A stretch of DNA of 64,000 bases, from positions 16,969,594 to 17,033,593 of the forward strand of contig NW_020654810.1 of NCBI RefSeq assembly GCF_003589595.1. The letters run 5' to 3'. This document shows, piece by piece, positions 32,468 through 44,191 of the stretch. How positions within the stretch are numbered: position 1 is the first letter of the stretch; the number at the start of each line of letters is the position of its first letter. The stretch comes from Hyposmocoma kahamanoa. Lineage: Eukaryota; Arthropoda; Insecta; Lepidoptera; Cosmopterigidae. Position numbers and translations under genes: made by a program. A model generated the notes under the pieces. The model made no database searches and had not been told where the DNA came from. It saw only the letters and a program-made list of their open reading frames with translations.

Positions 32468-32876
32468 GGGTGCGTTCCCATTATGTCGTAACGTTTTATT
32501 TATCGTTGGACGACTGTCGCGACTAACCTGTTCCCATATCACGACTATCTGTCGTGATTGTGTGGTGGACGTTTATTTTATCGTTGAAGGGTTATCGTCT
32601 CTAGCTGTTCCCACTAGATCGTGACGACATTTTGCAGTTCACGGTAGCCGCCATGTTGTTTACACGACAAAATCGTTTGAAGCTGCGATTATCTGTAGTC
32701 ATATTTTTATCGTGACGTTTTATGTATCGTCTGACGACTGTCGTTCTAGCTCAATAAAGTTGTGAACGACAGCTAATCGTGTTGTACTATGTGTGAACAA
32801 CTTCATTTAAATATACAAGCCACGACACTTTAAACTGCATAACTATCTGTCGTCACGACATAATGGGAACGCGCCC
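32468..32876. mobile_element. MITE, 409 bp, TA duplication
   Basis: The ends are GGGTGCGTTCCCATTATGTC and the complement of GGGCGCGTTCCCATTATGTC. TA flanks both (32466-32467 and 32877-32878). The interior is filled with TCGTGACG and CTGTCGT motifs in both directions. It is non-coding. Confidence 0.8.
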
Positions 32877-33052
32877 TAAGACTTAAATCTTTCACGTGAA
32901 CACAATACGGCCTTGGTCCAATGCTCGTATATGCAACAAGCCTTCCATTACCTGCACAGCCTTTTAAACGATAGAGGTGACACAGGTTCGATCTTAATTA
33001 AAACATATTTTCTTGACTCTACCTATATCTTTATAAATCGAAATTTTTACAG

Positions 33053-33302
33053 AGCCGCAATAGCCCAATGGATTGACCTATAACCACCTCTCAAGCAGAG
33101 GTCGTGGATTCGAATCCCGGTTTTAATTTGAAAACATGAGCTTTTCGGTGAAGAAAAACATCGTTATGAAACCTGCACGACAAAGAAGGTTCACAACCCT
33201 CGGAAAACGTGTCCCAACCCGCATTGAGCCAGTGTTGCGGACTATGCCCTAAACTCGAGAGGAGACCCGTGCCCAGCAGTGGGATGTATGTGATAAATAA
33301 TG
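33053..33302 (+). mobile_element. tRNA-derived SINE (family C) copy 1
   Basis: It has a tRNA-like head with A box AATAGCCCAATGGATTGA and B box GATTCGAATCCCGG. The body follows: AAACATCGTTATGAAACCTG, CCCGCATTGAGCCAGTG and GAGACCCGTGCCCAGCAGTG. This is a classic lepidopteran SINE layout. Confidence 0.85.
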
Positions 33303-33690
33303 TATAACATTTCACTTAATTTATCTACAGAACATATGATTATTTTATACATAATACCTAAGAATCGTTGCAAAGAGACCATTGCTCATTGAAAATTTGA
33401 GCACTGTTCTATGTAGAGGTGCGCCCGTTTTGTTTTTTATGAACCATAATATGTCAATATCTACCACTGATTGACAATGCGGAAGAACATTTTGATAACA
33501 CACTAATTGTTGACGGAATCGTATTTAATTGAAAACATTTTTAGACGTATCTGAAATTGACTCCGGCTTCAACATCCAGGCATCAACAGCCGAATGGACT
33601 CATCATTGACATTATATTACTCTTCTTCTTCTTTTCAACCTCTGTCTACTCAATTCTGAGCGTAATTTCTTCCAATACCTACACACCATT
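33303..33690. other. No gene seen
   Basis: A plus-strand ORF at 33557-33784 is pyrimidine-rich low complexity and is not supported. Confidence 0.4.
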
Positions 33691-33699
33691 TCTTTCGAT

Positions 33700-34125
33700 C
33701 TTATGTCTTCGAGATCCAATTTTTCCACGCCACTTTCTTCAGTCGAGTAGCGAACAATCAACAATTCCTGAGGATGCCTCGTAGAGAGGGGAAACAAGTG
33801 TCGGGTATACTTTTGGAGATGGTGTGACTGTAGTTCCGTTTAATTATATCCGGCTTTCGGATCGCCAGCACTAGCCGGAGAACTAGTAGAGGATAAGCTA
33901 GATACTCTCCGGTCCCTCCAGCCGCTTAGGAATTTTGAGAATTGGAGAGACGCTTCGGCGTCGGGAGGTGAGCGTGTCGAGCGCTCCGCTACCAAATTCG
34001 GTAGTTGACTCAACTACAGCTTAGCGGTGGCAACCACTAGTTCAGGTCAGGACCTGACTGACTGTCCCCGTGCGGGCTTACTTGCATGGTTAATAGTGCC
34101 CTTCCCATATAACCAAAGAGTTGAG
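33700..34125 (+). repeat. Retroelement-like non-coding segment
   Basis: ATTCCTGAGGATGCC, GGGGAAACAAGTGTCGGG and GCCGGAGAACTAGTAG are phrases I associate with untranslated parts of lepidopteran retroelements. It is GC-richer than its neighbours, with no ORF. Identity is by recall, so confidence is modest. Confidence 0.4.
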
Positions 34126-34569
34126 TAGGGAGTAACGTAATCAAAACTTAGTAGAAGACATGAGACTGTAGTTGCGCTTGTTTTATATATTTTATTAATT
34201 TCATACGGAAAGAGGGTGGGAAAATTAAATGTATGATAAAAATATTCTACACAAGCGCTGCTTATAAAATATTATAAATATTCTGCACCCTTTAACCTTT
34301 AGTGGGTTCGCGGAGTAGAAATTTAAATTTACTTCCATTTTGTTTTAGTTTGACAAGGTCGTCAGTTTAGCGCATCGGCACCTAAACTCCTGCAACTTTC
34401 TATGGGTCTCCACTTAAGCATCTTTTATCCCATCTGTGATCTTTAGTACGGCATACTTGTCACATTCCATTTTTAGTTGGCTGCTGAAAAGATTCTCCGG
34501 ATCTCTGTGTATTTGAATCGATTGTGGAGACAGAGGCTGTACATTTAATTACTAAATAGGTATAAAGGT
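34126..34569. other. No gene seen
   Basis: AT-rich non-coding DNA. Confidence 0.4.
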
Positions 34570-34850
34570 ATAAGAAGCGATGGTAGCCCAACGAAAATAC
34601 GGTTACTTGTCAACTGTGAGGTCGACGCATCGAATCTCAGTAACGGCATGTAGGTACATACATTTCTGAAAGTTTTATTAAATTACCTCTTGATAATGAT
34701 GAAGGAACACATCGTGATGAAACCTGCGTGTCGAAGAAGGTTCATAATCTTTGGAAAACGTTTGAAATCCCCAATTCTCATTGAGCTAGCGCAGTAGCTT
34801 AAATCCTCCCTTTAGAGGAGCTCGTGATCTCGTGATTGTTGATGATAATA
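34570..34850 (+). mobile_element. tRNA-derived SINE (family C) copy 2
   Basis: A diverged head (GATGGTAGCCCAACG, CATCGAATCTCAG) is followed by AACACATCGTGATGAAACCT, CATTGAGCTAGCG and a GATGATAATAAA tail. Confidence 0.8.
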
Positions 34851-36570
34851 AATAGAATAAAGCACGATTGATGATTTTGAAACTTTATGACGGAGATTAA
34901 CCACTTAGTTTAATGTAGACGTAATTCCCTACGTCTACGTAGTACGATAGCCCCTGACTCACTATGGTCGACCCCGAGTAATTACGATCGACTCAGTTTT
35001 CCTGACGTTAAATGACGAAACCTTCTCTAGAAAACCAGTTTTTGGGATAGAACAGAAACTTGATCATCCCAGAACACGTGGGAACTTCTACAAGGCGATA
35101 TTTAATGAAATAATCTAAGGAATGTTTAGTATGAGTCGATAGTTAAATTATCGGGGTTAGCGCTCGATAGGAATGGCGGCGATTTTTCAGATCTATTAGC
35201 AAAGACCAGCCTTAGAGAAAGAGTAGAGCAGCGTTACTGTTTATCACTCATTCTGCTAAGGAACATCAACCTGAGCCTGACAACAAAGCTTTAAAGCAAT
35301 AGACCTGCAAAATATTACATGTAAAGCGCGAAACAGTGGAACAGATCGGACGTACCTAACCGATATTTCGTTCAGGGTACGCAACGTGCACGTTAATTGT
35401 TCAGTTAAGAGGTTGGTACTCGCATGCGGCACTGTGCACCAGCAGCTGTGGCCAGCAATGTCGCTCCACGTGGGGTATCTATCAGGAAGACACAAGCCTA
35501 ATATCCCTTATAGTATCAGACTGTACAGCATGATTCCGATTTCTTTTAACGAATACACTGCCAACGTTAATTTTCTGCGCATGTAATATACTTATAGGTA
35601 GGTACTTATACGCCGCCACGGGGATTTGAGCCGCCGATCTCTATATTAAGAAGTAATCATTTTCCCACTATACTTTGTTTTGACAAAAATTTAAACCATG
35701 ATACTGTCAATTTCGTCATTTAATTTTAGTTTCCATTTCAATGTCGTCTATAGGCAGAATCTCTGTAAACTACGTCTCAACTTCTTCTTTTTTGGTTAAA
35801 ATTCATTGACACCACAGCGTATGACGGATATAAAAAAAAAGGTTATTTGGAGGGTCCGAAAGTAACGGCTAAAAGCATTCAAACAAATTAAGTTTTTGCT
35901 CGCGTCTGTGTGTGTTTAGTGACCGCTGGGTCTGATCTTTATCGAACCTTCTCCTTATGGTGTTTTAAAGCAGGCCGCTAGGATTAATGGCTTCAAAATT
36001 TGATTCGACCGATTTCTGATACCTCGTCCCTTACTAAACGTAAGGGTATCGGATGTAATCCAATTTTGACCAAAGTAAATTTATTTCCATCGCAACAAGA
36101 AATATCGAGTCGAACTATGTGTATAACTTTTTCGCCATCATAAAACCAACAGCGACGTGTAATTTAGAAAGGCAATGGTCACACGATACCTGAGGCCGAA
36201 AGCGGCTGTTGGTTGGGAAGAAGTGTACCGGGTCGGGTGTGACGCGACTACAACACAGGCGTGTCCTTTCTGCCTTATATCTCACTCCGACTTTTCGAGA
36301 TACATCCGTGCCGATAGGTGACCACCTCGAGCTACTTGGTATGGACTTATCATTCAATCTCAACTTTGCTCGGTAAATAGGGTCTTTTGCTGAATTTGTA
36401 TTTACGCCTGCAAGCGATAGGTTATTTAGACTACAATGACAAGTACAGGACTGCTTATTCACAGACAATACATATATAGGTACATATACATTTCACTCCC
36501 TTTTACCATCGCGAGAGGCAGAGACTACAACCTTCCCCTTCCTAGTATGCTTTCATACACGCTCGTCGGT
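34851..36570. other. No gene seen
   Basis: A small perfect hairpin lies near 34918-34944 (GTAGACGTA and complement). Minus-strand frames at 35256-35495 and 36115-36468 show no domain. Confidence 0.4.
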
Positions 36571-36572
36571 TA

Positions 36573-36862
36573 AAGGTGCCTACAGATTTGCTCGATTTTT
36601 TGACGATCGACACTTGCGATCAAACAAAACGAGCAAATGTGGTAGCAAATGACGATCGACATTGTATTTTTGTCGATCGGCACTTGCGATCAAACAAATC
36701 GTCCAAATGTGGTAGCAACAGACAATCTACAGGCGATCGTCACATGCGATCACCACAAGGTATCTACAGATTTGCTCAGTCGCACCTATCGATCGATAAA
36801 AACGATGGACATTGTCGATCGAAAGTAAGGATAGATAAAATCGGGCAAATCTGTAGGCACTT
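36573..36862. mobile_element. MITE with internal CGATCG direct repeats
   Basis: The terminal repeats AAGGTGCCTACAGATTTGC and the complement of AAGTGCCTACAGATTTGC are flanked by TA (36571-36572 and 36863-36864). Inside, a unit of CGATCG-CACTTGCGATCA followed by CAAATGTGGTAGCAA recurs about every 65 bp (starts near 36604, 36672 and 36733), the last copy incomplete. It is non-coding. Confidence 0.8.
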
Positions 36863-36864
36863 TA

Positions 36865-37159
36865 CGAGCATCGTAATCTGACATCTCGTTGGGACGTCGA
36901 CGTTTTCGTCGTTATGGTTATAAACTTACATAAACAATAATTTAAAAAATTGGTAAACTAGATGTACAGCAGAACTCTATAGAGGTTATCTTTCAAACGT
37001 ACTAAGCAACATACAATAAAAAAATAGGAAAACAAATTCATAATAAAACAAAATGCGAACGGAATCTACGATTCAGTTACATGGGACCATAAAGCAAAGA
37101 CGACGCGTTATCACCTAAAGAATAATTTTCCGCTCAAGCAATTTCGGTCTGTAGTCACC
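36865..37159. other. No gene seen
   Basis: AT-rich non-coding DNA. Confidence 0.4.
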
Positions 37160-37310
37160 ACGAGTGGCTTGGAAGTTGCTTGTCAACCAATGGTGTTTAA
37201 TTGCTAGGTCATATTTTTACTATAAACAATAAGTTTTCACAGAAAAAGGGTCAACAAAACAAGCGACGAGACTGGCTACGATCTTCGATTGCAGACATAC
37301 CTTGGCTTGG
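37160..37310 (+). repeat. Unnamed repeat (family H) copy 2
   Basis: It aligns block by block with 19765-19890 (TTGTCAACCA, GCTAGGTCATA, GAAAAAGGGTC). Confidence 0.5.
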
Positions 37311-37398
37311 ATTGGGAAGAATTCAACTTTGTAGAAAGGGTAACCCACGCTGATTCTGGCTAAGTTATGTGTAGCGCTTTATTTAAACATTAGTTTAT

Positions 37399-37628
37399 AG
37401 GAAATGAAACTATTTTTCCGGATTTTAACCGCGTATATTTGTTGTTGTCTGTTATTTGTAGTCTGCACCACCTCGGTCAACCACTGTACCTCAGGTAACC
37501 GTCACCATGGGACCTGTAAAGGGTCCGAACGTCGGTTTGTTTGAAAAAACAAATATACGCGACTAAAATCCGGAAAAATAGTTTCATTTTCTATGTGTAA
37601 CAATCGCGAAAACCTAAGAACTCGAAAC
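37399..37628 (+). mobile_element. Fold-back repeat (family B) copy 2, best preserved
   Basis: It starts AGGAAATGAAACTATTTTTC. The second arm ATGGGACCTGTAAAGGGTCC to AAAAATAGTTTCATTTTCTA is followed by the tail TCGCGAAAACCTAAGAACTC. The loop carries extra sequence (37455-37505). Confidence 0.8.
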
Positions 37629-38156
37629 ATTAGTTTATTAAAAATTGCTTGCATAGATATGAAATCTTCAAATTTAACTTTTTTTGGCATGTTTTTGTTT
37701 GCACGTAAGTAAGCGGGCGCACACACGACATTCACTCTAATTGTAATGAATATTTAATGTTTTGTTCTTGTGTATGATTTTATTTCTATTTCATTTTTTT
37801 TATTTCATTTTAATTTTTTGTTTTAGCCTAATCTTTTTTATCTTTCTTTCTGTGTATTTTTGTTTTGCGTAGTAATAGATCAATGATTTCTATTCTATTC
37901 TATTTCATTGGCATTTATACCAAATTTCTTATAAATAACGATCACTTTTTGCTTAGTAGGTAATCTGTATTAAATACTAAAAGTTTATTTAAATAATGTT
38001 TGCTATTGTTAGCCGTACGAGTAAAATTTCAAAAAATCATAAGTAACTACACTAAAGAATACAGCAATCTGTAAGTAACTTGTTGTTTGTAAACACGTTG
38101 TTCAAGAAATGCTCTTTTCTATTTTCTTCTTTCTATTCTAGTTTTAACCGGTTTAA
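37629..38156. other. No gene seen
   Basis: T-rich non-coding DNA. Confidence 0.4.
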
Positions 38157-38368
38157 AAAAAAAGAGGTTCTCGATTCGACTTTTTTTGTATAGGTATGTT
38201 ACGTGATCACTCCGACATTTGTGAACCGATTTCGATTATATTTTTTTTTGTTGGAAAGGATATTTAGGAAAATTTGAAAAAAATATTCCACCTCTAAAGG
38301 TGACAAATTACCGGATGTGTCCGGTTTATTGAATTTCACCCACTTTCCGGTAACCAATATCACTTTTG
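38157..38368 (-). repeat. Repeat family D, copy 1
   Basis: Read on the minus strand: CCGGTAATTTGTCACC, a GGTGGAATATTTTTTTC block, ATCGAAATCGGTTCACAAAT and TCGAGAACCTC. It is shared with 48.6 and 63.2 kb. Confidence 0.75.
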
Positions 38369-38494
38369 GGATCGTTTTTTTTTTTAAAGTTATATTATAG
38401 TGAAGTTATTTATATTGTGATTTGATAGAGTTTGTAAAAACTGTCGAAAGGTTTAAAATTTCATGTTATTTGATAACAGTGTGGGCAAAACAGC

Positions 38495-38760
38495 TTTTTT
38501 TTATAATATCAAGTAACGGGACGAACGAGAAGTCGTGCACTTGAAGGTAAGCTACACCCTGTCCATAACAGTTGCAGTGCCACTTAGAGCTTTAAATCGC
38601 AAAGATTTGACAAGTCCCATGTGCCTGTAATTTCACCAGCACCCTAACTCTTCAAAACCGGAACACAGTAACGCTGACATTACTGCTTGGCGGCAGAAAT
38701 AGGTAAAGTGGCAGTACTTCTCTGGACGAACTCTTTCACAAGGAGCTGTATTGCTACTAA
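38495..38760 (-). mobile_element. Family A repeat, copy 4, internally deleted
   Basis: The tail TTTTATAATATC is at the left. Between AAAGAT and TTGACAAGTCCC the usual 45-bp GGCACTGCCACTGCGCC segment is missing. Both edges are otherwise intact. Confidence 0.85.
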
Positions 38761-41169
38761 AAGCTACTTGTAAAGGTTTAATTTTGGATTTCAAGATTGT
38801 TATTTCGGTCAGATTATTTTTGAAAAGCATTTATGCTGAGCCAGCGCCTTTTCACTGCCATGACTTACAAAACTATTTACTTATATTAGTTATAGGTGTG
38901 TGTAAGTTATACGTACTTTTGTCATAAAAATTTGTTATTTTTAAGTGGTTCAACTTAATAATAATTATGGTGTTAGTTTTAGTGAATCTTATATAAATAA
39001 GCTGTCATGGAGGTGAATAAAAGTTTTTATCTATCTAAAAGGGAACTGCAATTTTTCAATTTTTATCCGTCCGTGCATATACCTACGTGGAGATGACACA
39101 TTAAAGGGGCTATACGTACATTGATATCACGCGTGCCTTCTACTGGGGCTCAGGCTATATATTTTACACTCGCATGAGTTTTTCACACAAGACAGCTTAT
39201 TGTTGTTATATAACGGACGTGATTGAAAAGACGGAAGGAAATAAAATCATAGAAATTTTGAGCTATCTACCTAAGTGGGTACTTAATAAGCGCCACACCA
39301 AGTACAAAGAGTACAGCTCATACTGAAGACCAAATAGTGTACAATTATGATGTAACAGTATTTTATTGAGAAGTATTCATAAAAAGTCAAAAGCATAAAA
39401 CAAAACCTCTTCATCTGTAATTATCTGGCAACAAATCATAATATAATGGGGCCTCCTGTGTAACAAAAAGCCTTTGCGCATCTTTGTTGGAACTGTCTTG
39501 ACAAAAAATATATGCTTGAACCCGACGAAAAAAAAAAAAGTGGCGTCGGCAGCATTGTAAATACCTAATATTTGGTCTCGAATGCAATGAAAAAGACTCA
39601 CATAACAATGAAACTGAAGTCTACCCTGCTGTTTGTACAAAAACGTTTTCTATCAAGTATATCTTATAACTGACAGCGCTTTAAAACATTTATCGTCTAG
39701 TCGCTATAAAAGAAAAGTTAGATTGTAGCGCTACATTCGTTCAAATTGAAAAACGAAACCCAGAGCGGAATGACAAAGGGTCTCCCATTGATCCCATGCT
39801 TAATTTTGTCTACTGACGAAAAAGAGACTTTGCAACTAGTGTTATAGAGTCGTAATTAGCTCGAAGAACAGTCTGGCTTACATAAAAGGGATGCGAGATC
39901 GTAGAAATTGCGCGTTGTAATGACGCCTCAACAATAGGTGTTCCGGGAACGATATGCTTTTGCAAAGTCTCTCTGCAAATTTAGATGTGCTGGGAAGTTT
40001 CTTGTGGCTTCATAGAAATCTTAGATTCGAAATGATTGTTGGCGAATGTATCGCTACAAAAGCCATTTATAGCTATGGGTTGACTATCTAAAGCTTGAAT
40101 GACATTGTTAACTTTGTTGGTATAAAAAAATATAATAAAGTTTCATACCAAGTTTCTTATCTAATGGAGGAGATATCACTGCGTATCAGAATAGTAACTT
40201 GTGTTTTGGTTAATGTCCAAATAGAACATAGAAATTCTATTTGTAATTGTAAATCACAAAAGGCTTCGGTATAGAAGTGTTAATGATAGAAGTTTCAAAG
40301 GTAAAACCCAATTAAATTTTAAACCTATTTTGATTGTACTTAAATTTCAATACTAATTAGAGAATAGGTGAGAATTGCTCACGTATGATGCAATGTGGTG
40401 GGCCGGTGGCGTCTATTTTATTGGCTTACGTATTATATGCCACTGGAAGATGATACATGGGGTAATAACAAGGAGAAACTGATGACTCAACGTTTGTCAC
40501 TCACGGGAAAATTGAGTGATATAATCTAGTTGGTGGACTTTTTAACCCGTGAACGATGACTTCGTTTCAATTATTTGATAGTTAGTAGTAAAAAGGTGTT
40601 AATATGGTGGAGAAAAATGGCAAGAAAATCAGAAAGCCAGATAGCAGAAAAGGTTTTGTAACCTAATCAGTATAACTTAACTATAGTAATACTGCAGAAC
40701 TTACGGTAAAGCAATCGTTTTGTCCAATAAATTTATTAATCTTGAGTGTTTTATTACTTTCACAATATTTGGGAGTTTATTTCGGTCCACTTCAGTTTTT
40801 ACAACGGCCTTATACTTTTTTTTCCTAATGGCGGTCACCAGACTTGGGCCAGTGTCAGTTTTGTAAAAATAAGAGTAAAATTGTGATCGTCGCCAACAAG
40901 GAGCAAATATTAGACTATTCCTTATTTTCCGTCCTCTGAGATATAACTTTTTCCATCCTCTAAGGATATAACCACTACGTTACAGTCGCCAATGTCAGAT
41001 AATTGTACATTGTTTTTGACATTTTCCACCATTTTAATAATATTTCATTTTAATAAATACCAAAAAGTTTGTCTGAAGTATTTGATTATCATGAAGATTT
41101 ACTTATAAAAAAGGCCGGCAGATAGTCGAGATAAGATTAAAAGGGTGTTGTTAAAATAAAATATGCGTT
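38761..41169. other. No gene seen
   Basis: Non-coding AT-rich DNA. ORFs at 39377-39640 lack domain and splice support. Confidence 0.4.
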
Positions 41170-41455
41170 ATTAATAAAGTTCTACTTAGTAAGGTTTATT
41201 ATATAAAAAATAAATGAGCATTTGACCTCCATCTCACCTGATGGAAAGTGACAATGAGGTCTAGGATGTAGCATGCACAACTAAATAATGCCTATTCACC
41301 CTCGCCTTGAAAAGGTCCAAGTTATAGCGTTCGGGGTACAAGTCTGCAGGCAGGGAATTCCACTCCATAGCCGTTCGCCTTATAAATGTGGAAGCGTAAC
41401 GCTTCTTGCGAATCCTGTTTAGATTTATAATTGCGTTGTGATAATCCCTGAAAAA
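41170..41455 (-). pseudogene. LINE ORF2 3' end with its tail
   Basis: A clean minus-strand frame of about 52 codons ends at a stop at 41261-41263: RIRKKRYASTFIRRTAMEWN, then SLPADLYPERYNLDLFKARV and NRHYLVVHATS. It is the C-terminus of a lepidopteran non-LTR reverse-transcriptase ORF. The 3' tail CATCAGGTGAGATGGAGGTC and an A-rich end follow. It is 5' truncated, as retrotransposed LINE copies usually are. Confidence 0.75.
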
Positions 41456-41465
41456 TACAATTAAG

Positions 41466-41579
41466 TTCGTAGGTTTTTGCGATTGTTACACATAGATAAT
41501 GAAACAATTTTTTCAGATCCAAATTGCGTACTTTTGTTTTTTTCAAACAAACCAATGTTTTGGCAGGTCCTATAGTGAC
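41466..41579 (-). mobile_element. Fold-back repeat (family B) copy 3, truncated
   Basis: The minus strand shows CAGGACC-type arm sequence, TTTGTTTGAAAAAAACAAAA and the outer GTGTAACAATCGCAAAAACC. It abuts the LINE end at 41.46 kb. Confidence 0.65.
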
Positions 41580-41599
41580 TGAGATGGTAAAGACTTTAT

Positions 41600-42900
41600 A
41601 ATTTACATTTTCTAAATACAATTAACTTTATTTACACATAATTAGAATACCATCCAATATATGTAGTAACTGTGGCGAAACTCTTTGAATTCATTGTCAT
41701 TGTCAACGGCTCTACAATGTACATGTTTTTTTTAATCGAATAAAGCTTGTATTATTTATTTATTTCAAGGCGCTCTTTCATTTCAATAAGAAAATGATTT
41801 GATTAGTGCAATTGTTTCTTTTTAAGAAAACAATGAAATGTTTGAAACATAATTTAGGTGTTTGCTCTCATGGCGTTATAGGTATGTATTTGTTTAGTGT
41901 TTATAGGTAAGAACAAGTATCGTGTAATAGAAGTATATCATCTGCGACATTCGTGTAAACAATTACAGATAACATTTTAGGTTTTCTATTTACAATTATA
42001 ATACAGGGCTAGCCTATCTTCATAAAATGGCTACGTGCTTATTACACAGTTTGTGCGTATTATTCTTTGCGACCCCAAAACTTTCCAAAACCCTTTCGAA
42101 CTTCTGTACAAATTTCGAAAGCATGAACAGAAAAAATTTTACCCCGCGTTCCATCCGCAGCAAAACGCGTCGAGTTTTTAATAACATTACCGGCGGAACT
42201 GCGCGGGTGTGTTGGGGGAGCGCGGTGGGAGAATGGAGGGTGTGGGGGAGCGGAAATTGAAAACCTTGCTTGATAAATTCACCCTCGCTTATCTGAGGAC
42301 GCACTCTTATGGGTTCAATGAAGTATGCCTTCTGATTCATGCTCTGTGAGTTTCCATACGTTAAAAAGGGACTAATTTATAAAAGTTTTTAATTGCCTGT
42401 CGTTTTCACGTTGATGTAGGCCGATTATAATGACGATGACAGCTACTGGATCCCTATTTATCCCTGTTTATAGTCGAAGTTATTGATTGTGTAATATGCA
42501 TGTTATTGATACAAATTTTGAGCTGTAGTTACTTACTTATTTGTTTAACCCATCATGCGTCCTTGAGATTTACGTGTTTCGAACACAAAAACGTGTTATT
42601 TTCATTCACCATTAAAAAATATATACACCGTTTATTGACTGTTTCTTACGTAGATGAATAGATAACGAAAATCGTAGGTACTCCAAAATAATTTGACTTA
42701 TATTCTTCAGTTCTACAGTTATTTTATGGAATAAAAAATATAAATGGCTTTTTTTGGAATTAAGGGCTTAGCCTTCGCTTTTAGCCAGTGAAAGAGTTGG
42801 GAAAGCAGAAATACGATTATGGAAGAGGTACGGAATTTGGGTGAAAAAGGATATAGTAGGTTGGGTAGGTGGGTAAAAATCGGCATAAATATTAAAGCTT
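41600..42900. other. No gene seen
   Basis: 42020-42340 is open on both strands and somewhat GC-rich in the middle (GGCGGAACTGCGCGGG), but no domain or splice pair was found. Confidence 0.35.
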
Positions 42901-42904
42901 GACA

Positions 42905-43113
42905 TTATTATTTTCTATAAATGAGGCCAACTTGTTATGGAGGCGGGGAGTGGGACACTGATTGCCAGGAGTTTGGATATGAAAGTATCGTGGTCAATTG
43001 AGGGGCAGGAGAAGAAGATATGGTTTAGATCCCCATAGGCCCGGCAGGGTGATCATGCAGGGTCAGGAATAGAAGCTGGCGCGGGCGTCGCGATCCACAG
43101 AGTAGAGAACGCT
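42905..43113 (-). pseudogene. LINE ORF2 zinc-knuckle end, decayed
   Basis: On the minus strand I read DLNHIFFSCPS, then SKLLAISVPLPASITS, preceded by a Cys-containing segment with a stop. This fits the CxxC..HifFsCP knuckle near the C-terminus of insect LINE ORF2 proteins. It belongs to a different LINE type from the one at 41.3 kb. Confidence 0.6.
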
Positions 43114-43829
43114 AGTGATGCGCCGTAACATTGTGAAACATCCTAAGTTTACTTTTAAACTAAATAAGAACGTTATGTAAGTAGGTCTCATACAGTTATG
43201 ACATAAATGTCAATTAGTCATTCCTAGGGCTAGTCACTTCATCCTTACACTAATAGTCTAATAATTCTCCTCGTCGTTCGTGGTTGAATCAGATTTTAAC
43301 GACAAGGAAGGCGCTGTTCCTATTCATGCAACTCCTCATCAAACCTCAATACTACAGACATTGTGCACGCATGCGCTTCCATCGCGTTTAGATAATAAAT
43401 AAAATTACATGTTTATAAATATTATTACGTTTTCATTCCCTTGTCCTAAGTAAATAGTGCAAAACTACGCTAGAAAAAAAACAAAAACGGTAACATATTT
43501 TTAATTCTTGAGCTGTGTCAAACTCGTCTATCAATAAATTTTATGCATATATAAATAAGTAGACATACCACAATAAGCGGGGAATGTTTACTTTTGAAAC
43601 CTAAGTAAGAACGTTACGTAAGTACGTCTCGTGCAGTTACGACATAAATGTCAGCTACACCACTATTAACGAGAAGAAAAACAATCCTAGGTTCAATCAC
43701 TTCATCCTTAGACATTAGTCTATTGGTCGTTACGCTATAGTAAAATCTGATATAACTACGAACGATGAGGAGAATTGTCTCGATAATGTCAGAAAATAAT
43801 AACAATAATATTTACTTATAATTTTATTA
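43114..43829. other. No gene seen
   Basis: GTAAGTAGGTCTCATACAGT at 43178 and GTAAGTACGTCTCGTGCAGT at 43617 show that two diverged copies of a roughly 100-bp sequence are present here, about 440 bp apart. Otherwise featureless. Confidence 0.45.
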
Positions 43830-44020
43830 ATTACAAAGATCGATCACAAAGAAAAATTAATTCGATCCGGTTCGACTCGAACCAGCGTCTTCACCACATC
43901 GTGGGTGACGCTATCCCAATGACGGAGCAAACCAGCAGACCAGAAGAATTTTTCTATGTGCTTGTTGCAGATCTTTGTTTTTGGTTTTTAACGACTTTTT
44001 TGCCATAGCGCCATCAGGGC
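43830..44020 (-). mobile_element. tRNA-derived SINE (family F) copy 3
   Basis: The minus strand has TTGGGATAGCGTCACCC (A-box region), then GGTTCGAGTCGAACC (B box), then AATTTTTCTTTGTGATCG. It shares its body with copies at 8.8 and 11.8 kb. Confidence 0.7.
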
Positions 44021-44024
44021 CTCC

Positions 44025-44191
44025 ACCACGAGTTTACTGTGACAGTTGTCGCGCGAGCGTGCGACCGCGTAAATTACTTTCAATTTTGTATGACAAATTA
44101 TACAGCGCCCTTAGTTACAAGAAGAAACTAAATTTTGTATACAAACATTTTACGCGGTCGCTAGCGATAACTATCACTGTATTCTCATGGT
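44025..44191. mobile_element. MITE with long imperfect inverted arms
   Basis: ACCACGAGTTTACTGTGACA at the left and the complement of ACCATGAGAATACAGTGATA at the right continue as arms of about 75 bp meeting near 44105. GCGACCGCGTAAA is present in both. It is inserted against the SINE copy. Confidence 0.7.

Noticed and set aside
33055..33122. Possible tRNA gene (plus strand)
   Set aside because: A and B boxes are present but the sequence continues into the family C SINE body and the stems do not close properly.
36115..36468. 117-aa minus-strand ORF with Cys residues
   Set aside because: Cys spacing fits no zinc-finger pattern and there is no neighbouring support.
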